Program-made: the position numbers and the translations under genes
Shown here: positions 37,433-50,402 of the stretch, one piece after another
Layout: each line of letters begins with the position of its first letter
How positions within the stretch are numbered: position 1 is the stretch's first letter
Source: Mytilus trossulus
Lineage: Eukaryota; Mollusca; Bivalvia; Mytilida; Mytilidae
NCBI RefSeq assembly: GCF_036588685.1
Contig: NC_086386.1
Location: 3,336,710-3,400,709 of the forward strand
Direction of reading: 5' to 3'
DNA length: 64,000 nt
Notes under the pieces: generated by a model
Seen by the model: only the letters and a program-made list of their open reading frames with translations
Database searches by the model: none
What the model was told of the DNA's origin: nothing

Positions 37433-37545
37433 TAGAACACAGGAGTTTGGAATTTCGAGAGAAGCTCTACTGTGATAATCGACTTTATATTTTTACCCCC
37501 TTATTGATAGGATTTCAAACTCCTGTTCTTAGACATTTACAAGAA
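37433..37545. repeat. Short inverted repeat
   Basis: 'cacaggagtttggaattt' faces 'ggatttcaaactcctgtt' about 65 bases later. It is also present in the second copy. Confidence 0.5.
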
Positions 37546-38019
37546 GTTCAGGTCACAGTAGTATAATTGAACGGACTTTTGTTAATTTAAAGGTAAATTA
37601 ATAGATCAGCTCTAGTGTGAGATGATTTCCAAATGTTTTCAAATATCAATGCTATGTACATATACATATAAGTTTAACAATGTTTTAATAACCAAAAACC
37701 ATGCCAGGAAGTTAATGATTGGACCTATTGTCATGATTTTCTTTTTATTTTCTCTTTCATCCTTTTTTTCAAATTTTTTAAACATGGCCAGAAATTTTTA
37801 ACATGCATGTATTTAAGAATTGACGTATTTACACTTGTATGCAAATTTGTCCGCCATTACATAAAATCACACAGGTTCCCGTAAACTTTGATATCATTAT
37901 TCAAAACATTTGATGTTACAACTAAAATGTGATTGTTGCATGACGTGAAAAGGTTATTCGGAGGTGATATAAGGTCATTTGGAGGCAATATACAGCTAAA
38001 TACCAAGAGTGTAAACAGG

Positions 38020-38155
38020 TTTATTGAATGCTTCTATTTGGTAATTCATTGGGGTGTAAAAGTGTTGACAGTCCTAAGCGCTTCATTCTAAAAATGTGCG
38101 CACGGTCAACACTGTTACAACCCTATGAAGTTACAAAAAGAAGCATTCAATAATA
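38020..38155. repeat. Imperfect palindrome, about 48-bp arms (MITE-like)
   Basis: 'tttattgaatgcttctattt' ... 'gtgttgac' faces 'gtcaacactg' ... 'agaagcattcaataa'. It could form a long hairpin in the first intron. The second copy has it at 62182-62317. Confidence 0.65.
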
Positions 38156-38509
38156 TAATTACATTTTTTAGCTATAATCATGAAAACACGAATTTAATAA
38201 TAGTTTTATTTACTTCACCTAGCACTTTATTGTGAGACCACATGTTATCCTGAACGAAAGTTTTATTGAGTAATGCAATTGCTTAAGGAATAACATGTGA
38301 TGTGCAGTTAGCCAATTAGAGTAAAGTATTATAATGAAACATACATCTGTTAACGTAATTATTAAATGTTAAAAGACTCCTTGAATCAATGTTACCTTGA
38401 CATCATTTTTAAAAAAAAGTCTTTGTTTGCAACTTTTACCATGTACATCATATTTACATGAAGATATGTATATAATATTTTTTTCATTTCAGGTCAAAAA
38501 TTAAATAAA

Positions 38510-41500
38510 ATGTCTACCATTAACTTAAAATATCATCCAGATATTGAATCTGCTTATGCTGCAATTAGAAAGTATGAACTGGAGACCACTTCTAAGTACA
38601 TATTATACTACAGAGAAGCTGGTTTCAATCAGAAAGGTAACTGTTTTGTCCCCTGCCACACAATGGCAGGAAATATATTTAATATTTTTAAAGCTTTTTT
38701 TTTCATCCTGCTAAATACAACAATACTCGTATATAGACCTTAACTTATTTGTAAAGTTCACAGCAGTAAGAAACATTAAGTTAAGGCAGAGTTATCTTCT
38801 TTCCTTTCATAAAGTTCATACAACAGGCTTGTTCTTATTGGTTTTGTAAATCCATTTAACAACAGAAAAAAGATATTGTGTTAAATTCTTTGATAATTAC
38901 AAGTAAATTATAATTTTGATATATATATATACTTAACAGATAAATCATATTATTAAAGGAGGGATATTTGCAAAAAATACCATTCGAGAGAATGTTAATT
39001 TTCACGAGTCGTAAGGCGAGGGAAATTCATTCTCAAGACTAGTAGTTAACGTTAAAAAACACATTGATGATCGTGACATTACAAACGTCCAGTCAGATAG
39101 TGTATTTTTTGGCAAACAACACGGCATAGAGGGTAAAAAAGGCTTATCCTTTTTGCTTATACCTAGGCGGCGTTAAAAAATGAAAAATTTTCTTTTGATA
39201 ACAGTAAATTGGTGAAAAATACACTGGCTATCAACCAATCAAAACCAAGGATTCTTACATAAGGTGTAATTAAGTCCAAAATTATATACCGGTAACGTGC
39301 GCTGGCAATATTGCATGTGCTTACAGGTTCAGTTTCTCTTGTAGACTTGGATAATTTGGACAAGAAAAAAATATGGTGGGATAACCATATCCCCTTTGAT
39401 GGTATTCCGTATTGCCTTTTGGGGTCTGAAGTGTGGGACTGTCATCACGGGCCAGACAGACACGTGAATGATAAAAAGAAACTTGTTGCCAAAAAGGTAT
39501 TTCAAAATTTTCTTTTTAGCAATAAAAATAAGAAATTTATTTATTAACTTGAAAGACATTGTACATTTTACAGATTAATGTGTTAAATACAAACTAAATA
39601 TATATGTTCTTTTAATGTCTTCAATAGTTAATATATTTTAACAGTTTTGATTAGAATTAGTTTAATTTATAATACTCCTATCTCTTACATAGGTTTGGTA
39701 GATTCAAGGAAGTACATTGTGCAACCTTTGTACACTGGGTCCTATAAACAAGGTGATAGGTTGTGCTGCTGGAATAGGTCACCTTTTTCAGCTTGGAAAT
39801 ATTTGAATAGGGCGGTAAAACTATCAGAAATATTATTCAATAAAGTTCCCACAACTGCGTCAGTAATCTTTCTTGGTCAGTGTTTTATCAACCAATTTTC
39901 TCACATTTGACACTTTGTTATTCCACTTTTACATAACATTACATAGAAACCCAAATAATATTGGAAAAGAGATATAGGAAGATGTGTTGTGAGTGCCAAT
40001 GAGACAACTCTCCATCCAAATAACAATTTATAAAAAAGTAAACCATTATAGGTCAATGTACGACCTTCAACATGGAGCCTTGGCTCACACCGAACAACAA
40101 GCTAAAAAGGACCCAAAAATTACTAGTGTAAAACCATTCAAACGGAAAAACCAACGGTCTAATCTCCATAAAAAATGAGAAACAACAAGAAACATGTATA
40201 TATTACATAAACAAATGACAACAACTGTACATCAGATTCCTGACTTAGGACAGGTGCAAACATTTGCAGTGGGAATTAAAAGTTTTAATGGATCCAAACC
40301 TTCTCCCTTTTTGTCGAGCCTTCGATTTTTGTCGAAAAAGAGAGACTAAGCGATCCTACATTCCGTCGGCGGCGGCGGCCACAAATATTCACTCTGTGGT
40401 TAAAGTTTTTGAAATTTTAAAAACTTTCTTAAACTATACTGGATTACTTCCAAACATGGACAGAAGCTTGTTTATGATCTTAAGATAGTATCCAGAAATT
40501 AATTTTGTAAAAATAAATTCCATTTTTTCCGTATTTTACTTATAAATGGACTTAGTTTTTCTGCGGGTAAAAATTACATTCACTCTGTGGTTAAAGTTTT
40601 TAAAATTTCCATTACTTTCTTAAACTATCCTGGGTTTGTACCAAACATGGACAGAAGCTTGTTTATGATCATAAGAAAATATACAGAAGTAAATTTTGTA
40701 AAAAAATTAATCCATTTTTTCAATATTTTACTATTACAATGTATTAAATGGACTTAGATTTTCTGCCAAGAAACAACACATTCACTCTGTGGTTAAATTT
40801 AAAAAAAAATAATAACTTTCTTATACTACTTTTAATTTGTACCAAAGTTAGATAGAAGCTTGTTTATGATCAAAGCTAGTATTTAGATGGAAATTTTGTT
40901 AATATTTTGTACATGTGTATGTGTATTTTACTTATAAATGGATTTAGTTTTTTTTTCCAGTTAACATTACATACAGGCTGCAGTTAAAGTTTTTAAACAT
41001 TTATTAGATTCATAAACTATCCTGGATTTTTTTCCAAACTTGGTCAGAAGCTTCTTACAATCAAAAGATTATATCAAGAATGATATTTTTAATTTTTTTT
41101 CCCTCATTTTTGTTGAGCCTGTGTTTTTCAGCAAAAGTAGGCGAGACACTGGGTTCCGCGGAACCCTTACAAATTTTGCTGAAAAAATAGCATAACATCA
41201 CAACATAGAAAAACACATGACAAAATATCAATTGGCAGACTTAACTCAATCAAAAAACATAAATTAATACATAATAGGTATACGTTTTTGAAATTTAAAT
41301 TTTATGAAAAGGGTGGGGTAACAGAAACCCAATGACACCCCCTTTCAATTAAGTATTGAAGTACGTGCATCTTAAAAAAATCAGTACCCTGAGATAACCT
41401 TTTAATACTAAGGAGTCAATGAATTAAATTTAGTATTTTATAAGTTGTTATATGTGAAACACCTATAATTAATTGTGATACATAAAATTGAGAATGGAAA

Positions 41501-42605
41501 TGGGGAATGTGTCAAAGAGACAAAAACCTGACCATAGAGCAGACAACAGATGAAGGCCACCAATGGGTCTTCAATGTAGGGAAAAACTCCCGCACCTGGA
41601 GGTTTCCTTCAGCTGGCCCTTAACAAATATGTATACTAGTTAAGTGATAATATAGATGATACATGCATGGATGTTGTATGTGCATTTTTTCCATTTTTTT
41701 TACAGGATGAGATGGAAGAAGAACATCCATACACCAAAAATTCAAAGAAAAGGTTTTTAGTTCAGAGTACCAAGAAGATGGACTGCAAGTCACAGATCAC
41801 TCTTAAAGCTGTTGTTAAGTTTCCTGACTTTAAGGTAAACTATTCTTTTTCTTTCTTAAAGTAACTATATTCCTTAAATGGAAGATACCTAAAATGTTAC
41901 CAGGAAATGGTTGTTTATGTTGCTTAAAATTGTTATAACACTCAATTCATGGTATCCTGATGAACATGGAAAATTATAGTACGAGCATGCATTTTGTACT
42001 TAAGACACATATTCTTTTTATGCCCTTACCTACAATAGTAGAGAGGCATTATTTTTTCTGGTCTGTGTTTGTTCGTCCGTCTGTTAAAGGTTAAAGTTTT
42101 TGGTCGAGGTAGTTTTTGATGAAGCTTAAGTCCAATCAACTTGAAAACTTAGCACACATGTGCCTTATGGTATGATTATTCTAATTTAAATACCATTTGA
42201 TTTTTTTCCCCATTTCACGGTCTATTGAACATGGAAAATGATAGTTCAAGTGGGGCATCCGTGCACATTCTTGTTCTTCATCTTCTTTTCCAATACATAG
42301 AATTACAGGTGGGGATATAATTAGTACTACAAGTAGAGTTTACTTTGTAGTAACTTTGAAAAGTACCTGTATAGCAATAATGTCCATTGTCCTATTATGA
42401 CAAAAATGTTTATAGTTATTATTCATTTATATGAATATAAAAAACTGATCCATTGTTACAGGTTGATGGCCTTGATAGCACTTACAGGAGAAAAAAATGT
42501 GCATCCAACCTTAGAGCAGCCAATTTCAATCATGTAAAGAAAGACGTGAAGATTGTGTTAATTCTTCCTGATACCAAATCTCATCAGAATCATCTAATTG
42601 GTGAA
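38510..42605 (+). CDS. N-terminal exons (190 aa), Cys/His DNA-binding-like region
   Basis: Four exons with phases 1, 0, 0 and 0. The first follows a strong acceptor (tttttttcatttcag) and 17 bases of leader, so a 5' non-coding exon lies upstream. The protein starts MSTINLKYHPDIESAY and includes EVWDCHHGPDRH, STKKMDCKSQITLK, VVKFPDFK and TKSHQNHLIGE. Two Cys followed by an H-x2-H pair resembles the C-C-H-H arrangement of WRKY/FAR1-type fingers found at the N-terminus of Mutator-like transposases. That assignment is inference. The introns contain a nested mussel repeat (39965-41225) and other repeats. Confidence 0.65.
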
Positions 42606-45600
42606 GTAATGCATATATTTATCATCTTAATACAGTGCATACAAATAATGTAAAAATGTTTATAAAGTCATTGTTAATTTAGAAATTAGTGTGTTCATTT
42701 ATTAATATGAAACTTAAAAAAATGTGAAATATAATTAAAGCAATTACCAAAAAAAATATTACAGCTGAAATGATCACTGCAGATTTTAATAACTACGAAT
42801 TTTGCAATAATTTACAATTAATTTGTGTGAGTTCTTTAATTTCTTTCCTACGATCTGATTTCTTCGGTCATTCTTTTTTTGTCATACGTAGGTTCAGATG
42901 TGCAGTTTCATATTTTATTAAACATGTTAAATATTTCATTCTTATAAATGTGAAGAAAAAGATATAGTTCCTCACATTTTTTTATTTAATTATCCAATTG
43001 TCAATGAATAAATAAAGAGAGTAACTTATCAAAGAATTCAAATATTGAAAACGTATTCAATAAGTGACCAAAGAACACAATGATTCTTGTATACACCAGG
43101 GACAGTCTACAATGTATACTAGTGGGACTAGTCACTTATAACCATGTCTATACAAATTTGCAGACAGAACTGTGCTGTTGCTGATGTCACTTGACTTCAT
43201 AGCAATTTTTTTATATTTACGAATTTTTCTTCATAACTGTACGTTCAAGTTAAACGAAAAAACATTTTTATCAAAATTTATACATTTTGTCATTGCAAAA
43301 TGCTGTTTTTGAAAACATTCCTCAGATAGTTTTATAAAATATAAGATCTTTTGAACTTTGAGGTATTTTGTTAGTGAATTACAAGTAGTGGCCATCTTGT
43401 TCGATATGTAAACCCTTCTACACGACTGGAGTGTTCTTCAAAACGATACGTCTCAATCTTATATTTTTTGTCATGGTAAATTGATATTAATCAGATTTTA
43501 TATTAACAAATATGTACTGTGAAATAAGCAAATAGCTAGTAGGTTCCTATATCAGAGATACGAAACCAAGTGTTTTGTTCAGTGGTATCGAAAGAAATGA
43601 GTCCCGTTAGTATAGAAAGTCCCTGAATACACATAAAATCAATAGGTTGTAATGTTGCTCATTGAATGTTTTCAATATATGTGAATTCTTCCATTACTTA
43701 TTGATCAAAGTGGTCAAGTGACCCCTTAAGGAACTAATGTTCTTTAAATTAATTTTTTAACAATGTTTATAAATTTTTAACAATTTTTACAAAATATTTC
43801 CCACTGTCACTTCTGGGCCAATTTCATTATAGATAGAGATAATTGTAAGCAGCAAGATTGTAAAGTAAGATCCACAAACACATCACCAACACCAAAACAT
43901 AATTCTGTCATGAATTTATCTGTGTCCTTTGTTAAATATGCACAAAGACTGAGATGATCCACACAGGCTCTTTAGAGCCTCTAGTTCTTATCATTTTTTT
44001 TTCTTCATTTTTTCCCCTATAAACATGATAAATCATTCCAATATTTTCTATAATATATCATCTGAATATTGTCGATGATATGGTTCAAGAATGAAGTCTT
44101 TTGCAAAAGGGGGATACCATTTATAAAAAACACAAAACATTTTTTTGGATTGTTTAATGGTATGATGTTGTCATCATCTGCGTTGTTGTTGTCAGACAAC
44201 CAGATCCTAATAGAGTTTAAAAAGTAAGAAATTTGTATTTATGATTTTTTTTCAGGTTTTCAAAGAATGATCAACAGAATTTACAATGTCTGGTGAGGAA
44301 ATGGGAGGCTGAATATACATTGGATACTTTTTTTTTAAGACTGGGGTGAGAATTATTAGTTACCTTATGAATATAAGAAATAGGAAAGATTATCAATGCG
44401 TTTTTGATGCTTTCTGTCTTTTTACTTTGTTTATAGGAGATTGAAGTTTATGATATTGTAAGTTTTGTTGGGAAGATATCCAAAAATATTTGAGGACACA
44501 TCCTTTATGTTTGATAGATTTCCTTTATGCTATTAGAATTCCAGTATACAGTAACATATCTTGGTTACCTTAATCCATTTCTCAAATTAATAGATATAGG
44601 AGGGTCTCTAAAGTTCTTCCTTTGACAATAAGTATGCTCTTTGTGAAAAAAAATTAGTGTTAGCTTGATGTAAATGAGAGACTGCAATGCCAAGTGGTGT
44701 TTCTTATTCTTTCTTTTTCTCTTACAATATGCAGATCAGATGGTAAACAAAAAGAAAAAAGTAATGATGATGTTGAGGAAGTTCCCCAGTTTCTTTTTGT
44801 TCATCAATCGGAAACACAGAAGAGGCTTCTAAATATTTATGGCCAGGAGATTTGCTTGTTGGATGCAACATATAAAACATCGAGATATGACCTTCCTCTG
44901 TTCTTGGTTTGCGTCAATACAAATGTTGGATATAGTGTTGTAGCGTCTTTTATAGTTGCTAATGAGAATCGCTACACCATTCAAGAGGCACTCATTAAAT
45001 TGAGAGATTGGAATCCCATGTGGAAGCCCAAATATTTCATGTGTGATTTTGATTTGAGAGAAATTTGGGCGCTTGAACAAACATTTGAAGGTAAACTCAG
45101 GAAAAATTCATGAAACATTGTAACTGAATTATCAATTTCATGTTTTACAAATTACCTTCGATATCACTACTAACATATATTTACTTTAATAAAAAAAAAG
45201 ATTTTTTTTGCAAAATCAGCATAACTATTCAGAATAAGTGGATTTTATGCAAATTGAAAATATTATACAAACTATTGATCATTTCCTGAATTTATGATTA
45301 ACTTTAATTTTTGAATATCAATGCATTGCTTAAATTTTTAATTTTGTTTCTAGATTATATCCTCTACTTGTTGGTACGTATGATTTGGTAAGTGGGTGGT
45401 TGTGCTTTTTAATTGTTGTACTGGCATTTATATCACTATATATTCACATACGTACATACATACATCCTGAACATACATTGTACAAGCTTTTTTTAATCAC
45501 ACAAGCTTTTGTTTATATCACCTGCTTATTATTTTTCTTTAGATTTATGCTCTTTTCTTTATATCATGAAGAGCACATTTTCATGTCAATACTTCATAAT

Positions 45601-48600
45601 ATGGCTGAAAGTTATTATAATGTTGTATACATATACATTGAAGGTAAACTTATAGTTTGGATAAAGAATTAGGATAGTGTTATTTTCCCTGATTAATTTA
45701 TTATTAGTTTTACCATTGTTTCAGTTCTTAAAATTTTTTAAATATTATAATCAAAAATTCAATTTCCCTTATTGTTTTCCTTAAGAGTATAAATTTCATA
45801 CATTTTAATACTTATGATTTTCAGTTCCAGTTATCATAAAATGGACACATTATGGAAATCTTTCAGCTTTAATATTGTCATCTTTATACTTTTCTGATTG
45901 GTGGCTTAGTGTTTCAATATATATGTTATATATATATATATAAAGTCAGGGGCAGATCCAGCCAATTTCAAAAAAGGAGTAAAGAGGGATTTCAACTTTA
46001 TACTCCCATTCAAATGCATTTATTATCCTAAAAAAAGGGGTGTCCTACACCAGGACCCTTTGGATCTGCCACTGATATAGTGTACAGTGTTACATTCAGT
46101 GTTCTTATTTTAATTGATATTTTAGAGAAATAATTTAGTATAATTACTACTTTATTTCTAATAATTTGATGAACTAACTATCAGAAAGAGAAAACCTGCA
46201 TTGTTTTTGAAAGTTTATAAATCACATTGTAAAAGTAAAAACTTTTTATATTCTGGCATATATGGTTTTTAAAAACACTTATATGAAAATAAAATACAAA
46301 ATAGATAATTTTACTGCAATTATATGGTTGGTCTACCTTGTTGCATCTTACTTTAAATTCCTTATTACAATTATTAGCTGATATTTCAAAAGAATTTTAT
46401 TCCTTTTAAATAAATTTTTTTTTTACACGACATAAAACCATATAGTTAACTCCTTACATTGATTTTATAAAAGTGAATTTATTGTTTATGTCAGTTGCAA
46501 ATTACAGTATGAATGCATGTTACTTAGTTATCAAGTGTTTAGATGTGTTGATTTATGTAAAAGATTCTTTTGAAGTGTGCCATTGAGCACCTAAATACAT
46601 AGCCTAATAATATTTTAACTTTGTAATTGAATAGAACAATTTGTATGTTTTAGGTTTAATGGTGTATCTTTGTGACTTCCATAGGGAACAAGCCTGGCAC
46701 AGATGGCTAAGAGAAATTAAGCATGATTGCATTGATGAGAAAGATGAAATTAAAAAAATGTAATGCTTATTTATAAAGTTAAAAAGATATATTTATTGTC
46801 ACATGTACTTCTGAACTCATAAAAAAATACTAAATTATATAATGTAGTTGATGCTACATGATGGTTAAAATTCAATGTTACTTATTGCATTTTACCAGCA
46901 ACATACAAACGTTAAGATGTTTAATTATATTTCCAACAATCAATACAGCTCTTCTATAAAAGCATGCAAAACAAAACTTTGGTCGGCTTGCTTACTATGT
47001 TTGCTTGGATGGTTGCAAACAATAGGTAGGTGGAGTTTCAATATATACTGGGATTTGATTGGACATAAATTGAAGTTAATGTTTATTGTCCAATCAAATG
47101 CCAGTATATAGTAAACAAACTACCTACCTGTTGTTTACAAACATCCAAACTATCACAGCAAGCAAGTTGATCAATGGTTTGCTTTGCATGCTTTTATAGA
47201 TGAACTGTAAGTATTTAGTTTGCATACAGCACATGACTATGAGTAACAGTTTTCAATCCATGACAATTCTTTTAGAGTGCATAAATGGAAAATGACCATG
47301 TTTAAACGAAAGTAGGCTCCCTGAAAATATAGCCCTCAATTAGGAAACATTTATTGATTTTGTCATACAGTCAGTTGTGAATAAATTCTGGAATGCACCA
47401 GTAAGACAAAAATTTCAAAGTTATCAAAATGTGACATATCCGTTTGTTAGTTACATGAATTAGTTACATATTTTTTCAAATGATTTGATTGAATAATTTT
47501 ACTTTCAGGTTAAGAGAAATAGCTGATGCTGATTCTGCAGAGTCATATGCAAATGCTTTGCAACAATTAAGAAGCAGTGATATTTTCAAGGCAAAGGTCT
47601 CCTTGAGAAATTGGCTCGAAAACAAATGGCTCCTGAACTGCAAGGTTTGTTAATTTAAAATTTAAATTTTGACACCAATTACCACCAGCTTAATTTTTTT
47701 GAATAGTACAGGTATATAAAAGGGATAGTAGCTACAATTTTGACAAAATTATAACCAAGTTTTATAGCTGTTATAATCAAAGATATGTACTTAAAATATA
47801 AAATAAGATTGTTGTAATGTTAACATGAACTACAGATGTGGTAATACTTCATTATAAATATTGTGTTGTGTGTCTAGTCTTCTCATTGATTATGCATCTG
47901 TGGTGGAGAGTTGTCTCATTGTCAATCATACCACATCTTCTTATTTTTATATTATCAACAGTTGAACAGTTCAAATAACTTGCAACATTATCACACATTT
48001 TATACAATTGAAAAGTTGTTTATTACACAATGTTATTAGGTGTCTGTTTATTATAAATTTTTCAGAGATGGTCAAAACTTTTCAGAAATTCACTCTTTAA
48101 CATCAGAGTGAATACAACCAATGGCCTTGAAAGACAACACAAAGAACTCAAGGAAAACTACTTGACAGAGTATATAGATAAATCTCTGTCAAGTATGGTG
48201 ACATCATTGGTAACCAAATACTTACCAGATAGTTATGAGAGGTATTTTTTACTCTGATAAGAAATTAATTTATTGTTTGAGACCATTTGCAGCCACTTTA
48301 AATCCCCAAAATGATTACTCTCATTATTTATTAGTAGTTAGGGAATACGTACTTAATGCAATTATTGACTGCATATATTTGTTTAAAACAATGTTAATTT
48401 TTGGTCAGTTTTATTTTGTTGGTATATTGTATTATGAATATCTCTTTTGTAATCTAATAATGTTTTAAAAAGGTTGATTGAAGCACATTTTAAGAATGAA
48501 GTGTTCTATCCTTCTGACATTATGTGTGTGTTTCTGTCAATGCTTTTACACCAATAAAATTACAAAAGAAAGCTTTCAATTCTTAGTTAAATCAAAGTTA

Positions 48601-50346
48601 GAGAAGCTGATTACACCAATACCATGAATACAGTAAATATTAATGCACATGAACAGTTCCTGTTATTCAAATTGTTGATTTTTATTCAGAGACCATGTTT
48701 GCCCATTCCTTAAGTTGTTTTGATTGTATCTCAAAGTAATACTTTTAATGCCCCACCTACGATAGTAGATGGGGCATTATGTTTTCTGGTCTGTGCGTCC
48801 GTTCGTATGTTCGTTTGTCTGTCCATCCGTTCGTTCGTCCGTCTGTCCCGCTTCAGGTTAAAGTTTTTGGTCAAGGTAGTTTTAGATGAAGTTAAAGTCC
48901 AATCAACTTGAAACTTAGTAAACATGTTCCCCATGATATGATCTTTCTAATTTGAAGGCCAAATTAAACTTTTGACCCCAATTTCACGGTCCACCTAACA
49001 TAGAAAATGAAAGTGCATGTTTCAGGTTATAGTTTTTGGTCAAGTTAGTTTTTGATGAAGTTGAAATCCAATCAACTTGAAACTTAGTACACATGTTCCC
49101 TATGATATTATCTTTCTAATTTGAATGCCTAATTATATTTTTTATCCAATTTCACAGTCCATTGAACATGGAAAATGATAGTGCGAGTGGGGCATCCATG
49201 TACTTTGGACACATTCTTGTTTTACTGTATTTCAAATTAATACTTTTTACACAATTTTAATTAAATCAAATAGATTGGATGAAACTCACAAGTCAAAAGT
49301 TCAAATATTTTTTAATTTTGTTAATTCACTTTTTTCGTTTTATTTGAAAACTAATGTTATAAAATGTCATTCTATCTTATTTACCAAATCCCATTCATCA
49401 TTAAGGATGGTTCTATTTTCCAGGTATAAAGAATACAACATTCAGTCCTTGGATAACTATAGAAAGTATTCTAATGATGTTCCAGAGTTTTTAAGAAGCC
49501 GTCCAAGAAAATTTGTTGACCATTGTTTAGCCAGAATTCCACCTGCGGCTACACTGATCCCCATTGAAAATATGGAAGAAGTTAACCATGATCTGCTGGT
49601 TAGAAGTGTTGAGTCTGACAATTTATACCAAGTTAGACTCAATGATGATTTACCAAAATGTTCATGTCCAGATTGGAGAAAACATCACTGGCCATGTAAG
49701 CATATGCTGGCAGTCATGATGAACATGCCAAACAAAGATTGGAATACACTGCCAGAGTACTACAAAGCAACCCCTCATTTCAACATTGATTTTGGACTTC
49801 TGGAAACAAATAGAACAGAAACACTGATTGTTAACAATGCAAGCAGCTCAATGAAAGATGAATGCCAACAAGATTCAACTGCTTGCAGAGATAACACAGT
49901 AGAAAATTCCTCTTCCAAAGCTCGAAACTTATGTTTAGACAACATTAAACAAATTACATCTAATTTATTTTGTATTAATAACAGCCAATACCTAGAGGAG
50001 TTAAATAATAGACTGGCAGTGTTGGTAAAGGAAACGGAAATGGAAGCACCTCATCAAAATGGTCTACGATTAAATTTGCCTGCTACCAAAAAGAAGACCA
50101 TAAGTAGAAAGCAGAAAAACAACCTTCAGCAAAAAAAAAGTAAGTTCCCCGTACAATTTTTTTGGGATAAAATTATGATTAAATTGTTGATTTTAATGAT
50201 CACCTATCTAAAATGTCAAGAACAGTTTGTATTAAAAAGATCTGCTAGGAAAAAAGCAATTAAAAAGCAGTAAGGAACAGGTGTAATAAGTTTTTATACG
50301 ACCGCAAATTTTGAAAAAATTTTCGTCGTATATTGCTATCACGTTG

Positions 50347-50402
<56 letters not shown>

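Larger units (their letters stand above)
37146..39838 (+). repeat. Direct repeat copy 1 (pairs with 61308-64000)
   Basis: At every point I compared, the sequence here equals the sequence 24,162 bases further on, with no indel over 2,693 bp. Matching fails to the left of 37146/61308. The right limit is cut by the window end. The copied part includes the upstream region, the first two coding exons and the first introns of the transposase-like gene. Confidence 0.95.

Noticed and set aside
39647-39910. Open stretch GLVDSRKYIVQPLY... between AG and GT in the second intron
   Set aside because: Including it would break the good in-phase join of 39496 to 41706 (VAKK-DEMEEEH). It might be an alternative exon but nothing supports it.
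42764-42840. Candidate exon after 'aaaaatattacag'
   Set aside because: All phases that follow the exon ending at 42605 hit a stop quickly.
45385-45672. Hydrophobic 95-codon open frame that looks like a membrane protein
   Set aside because: AT-rich intron sequence between two well-phased transposase exons; no splice logic and low-complexity codons.
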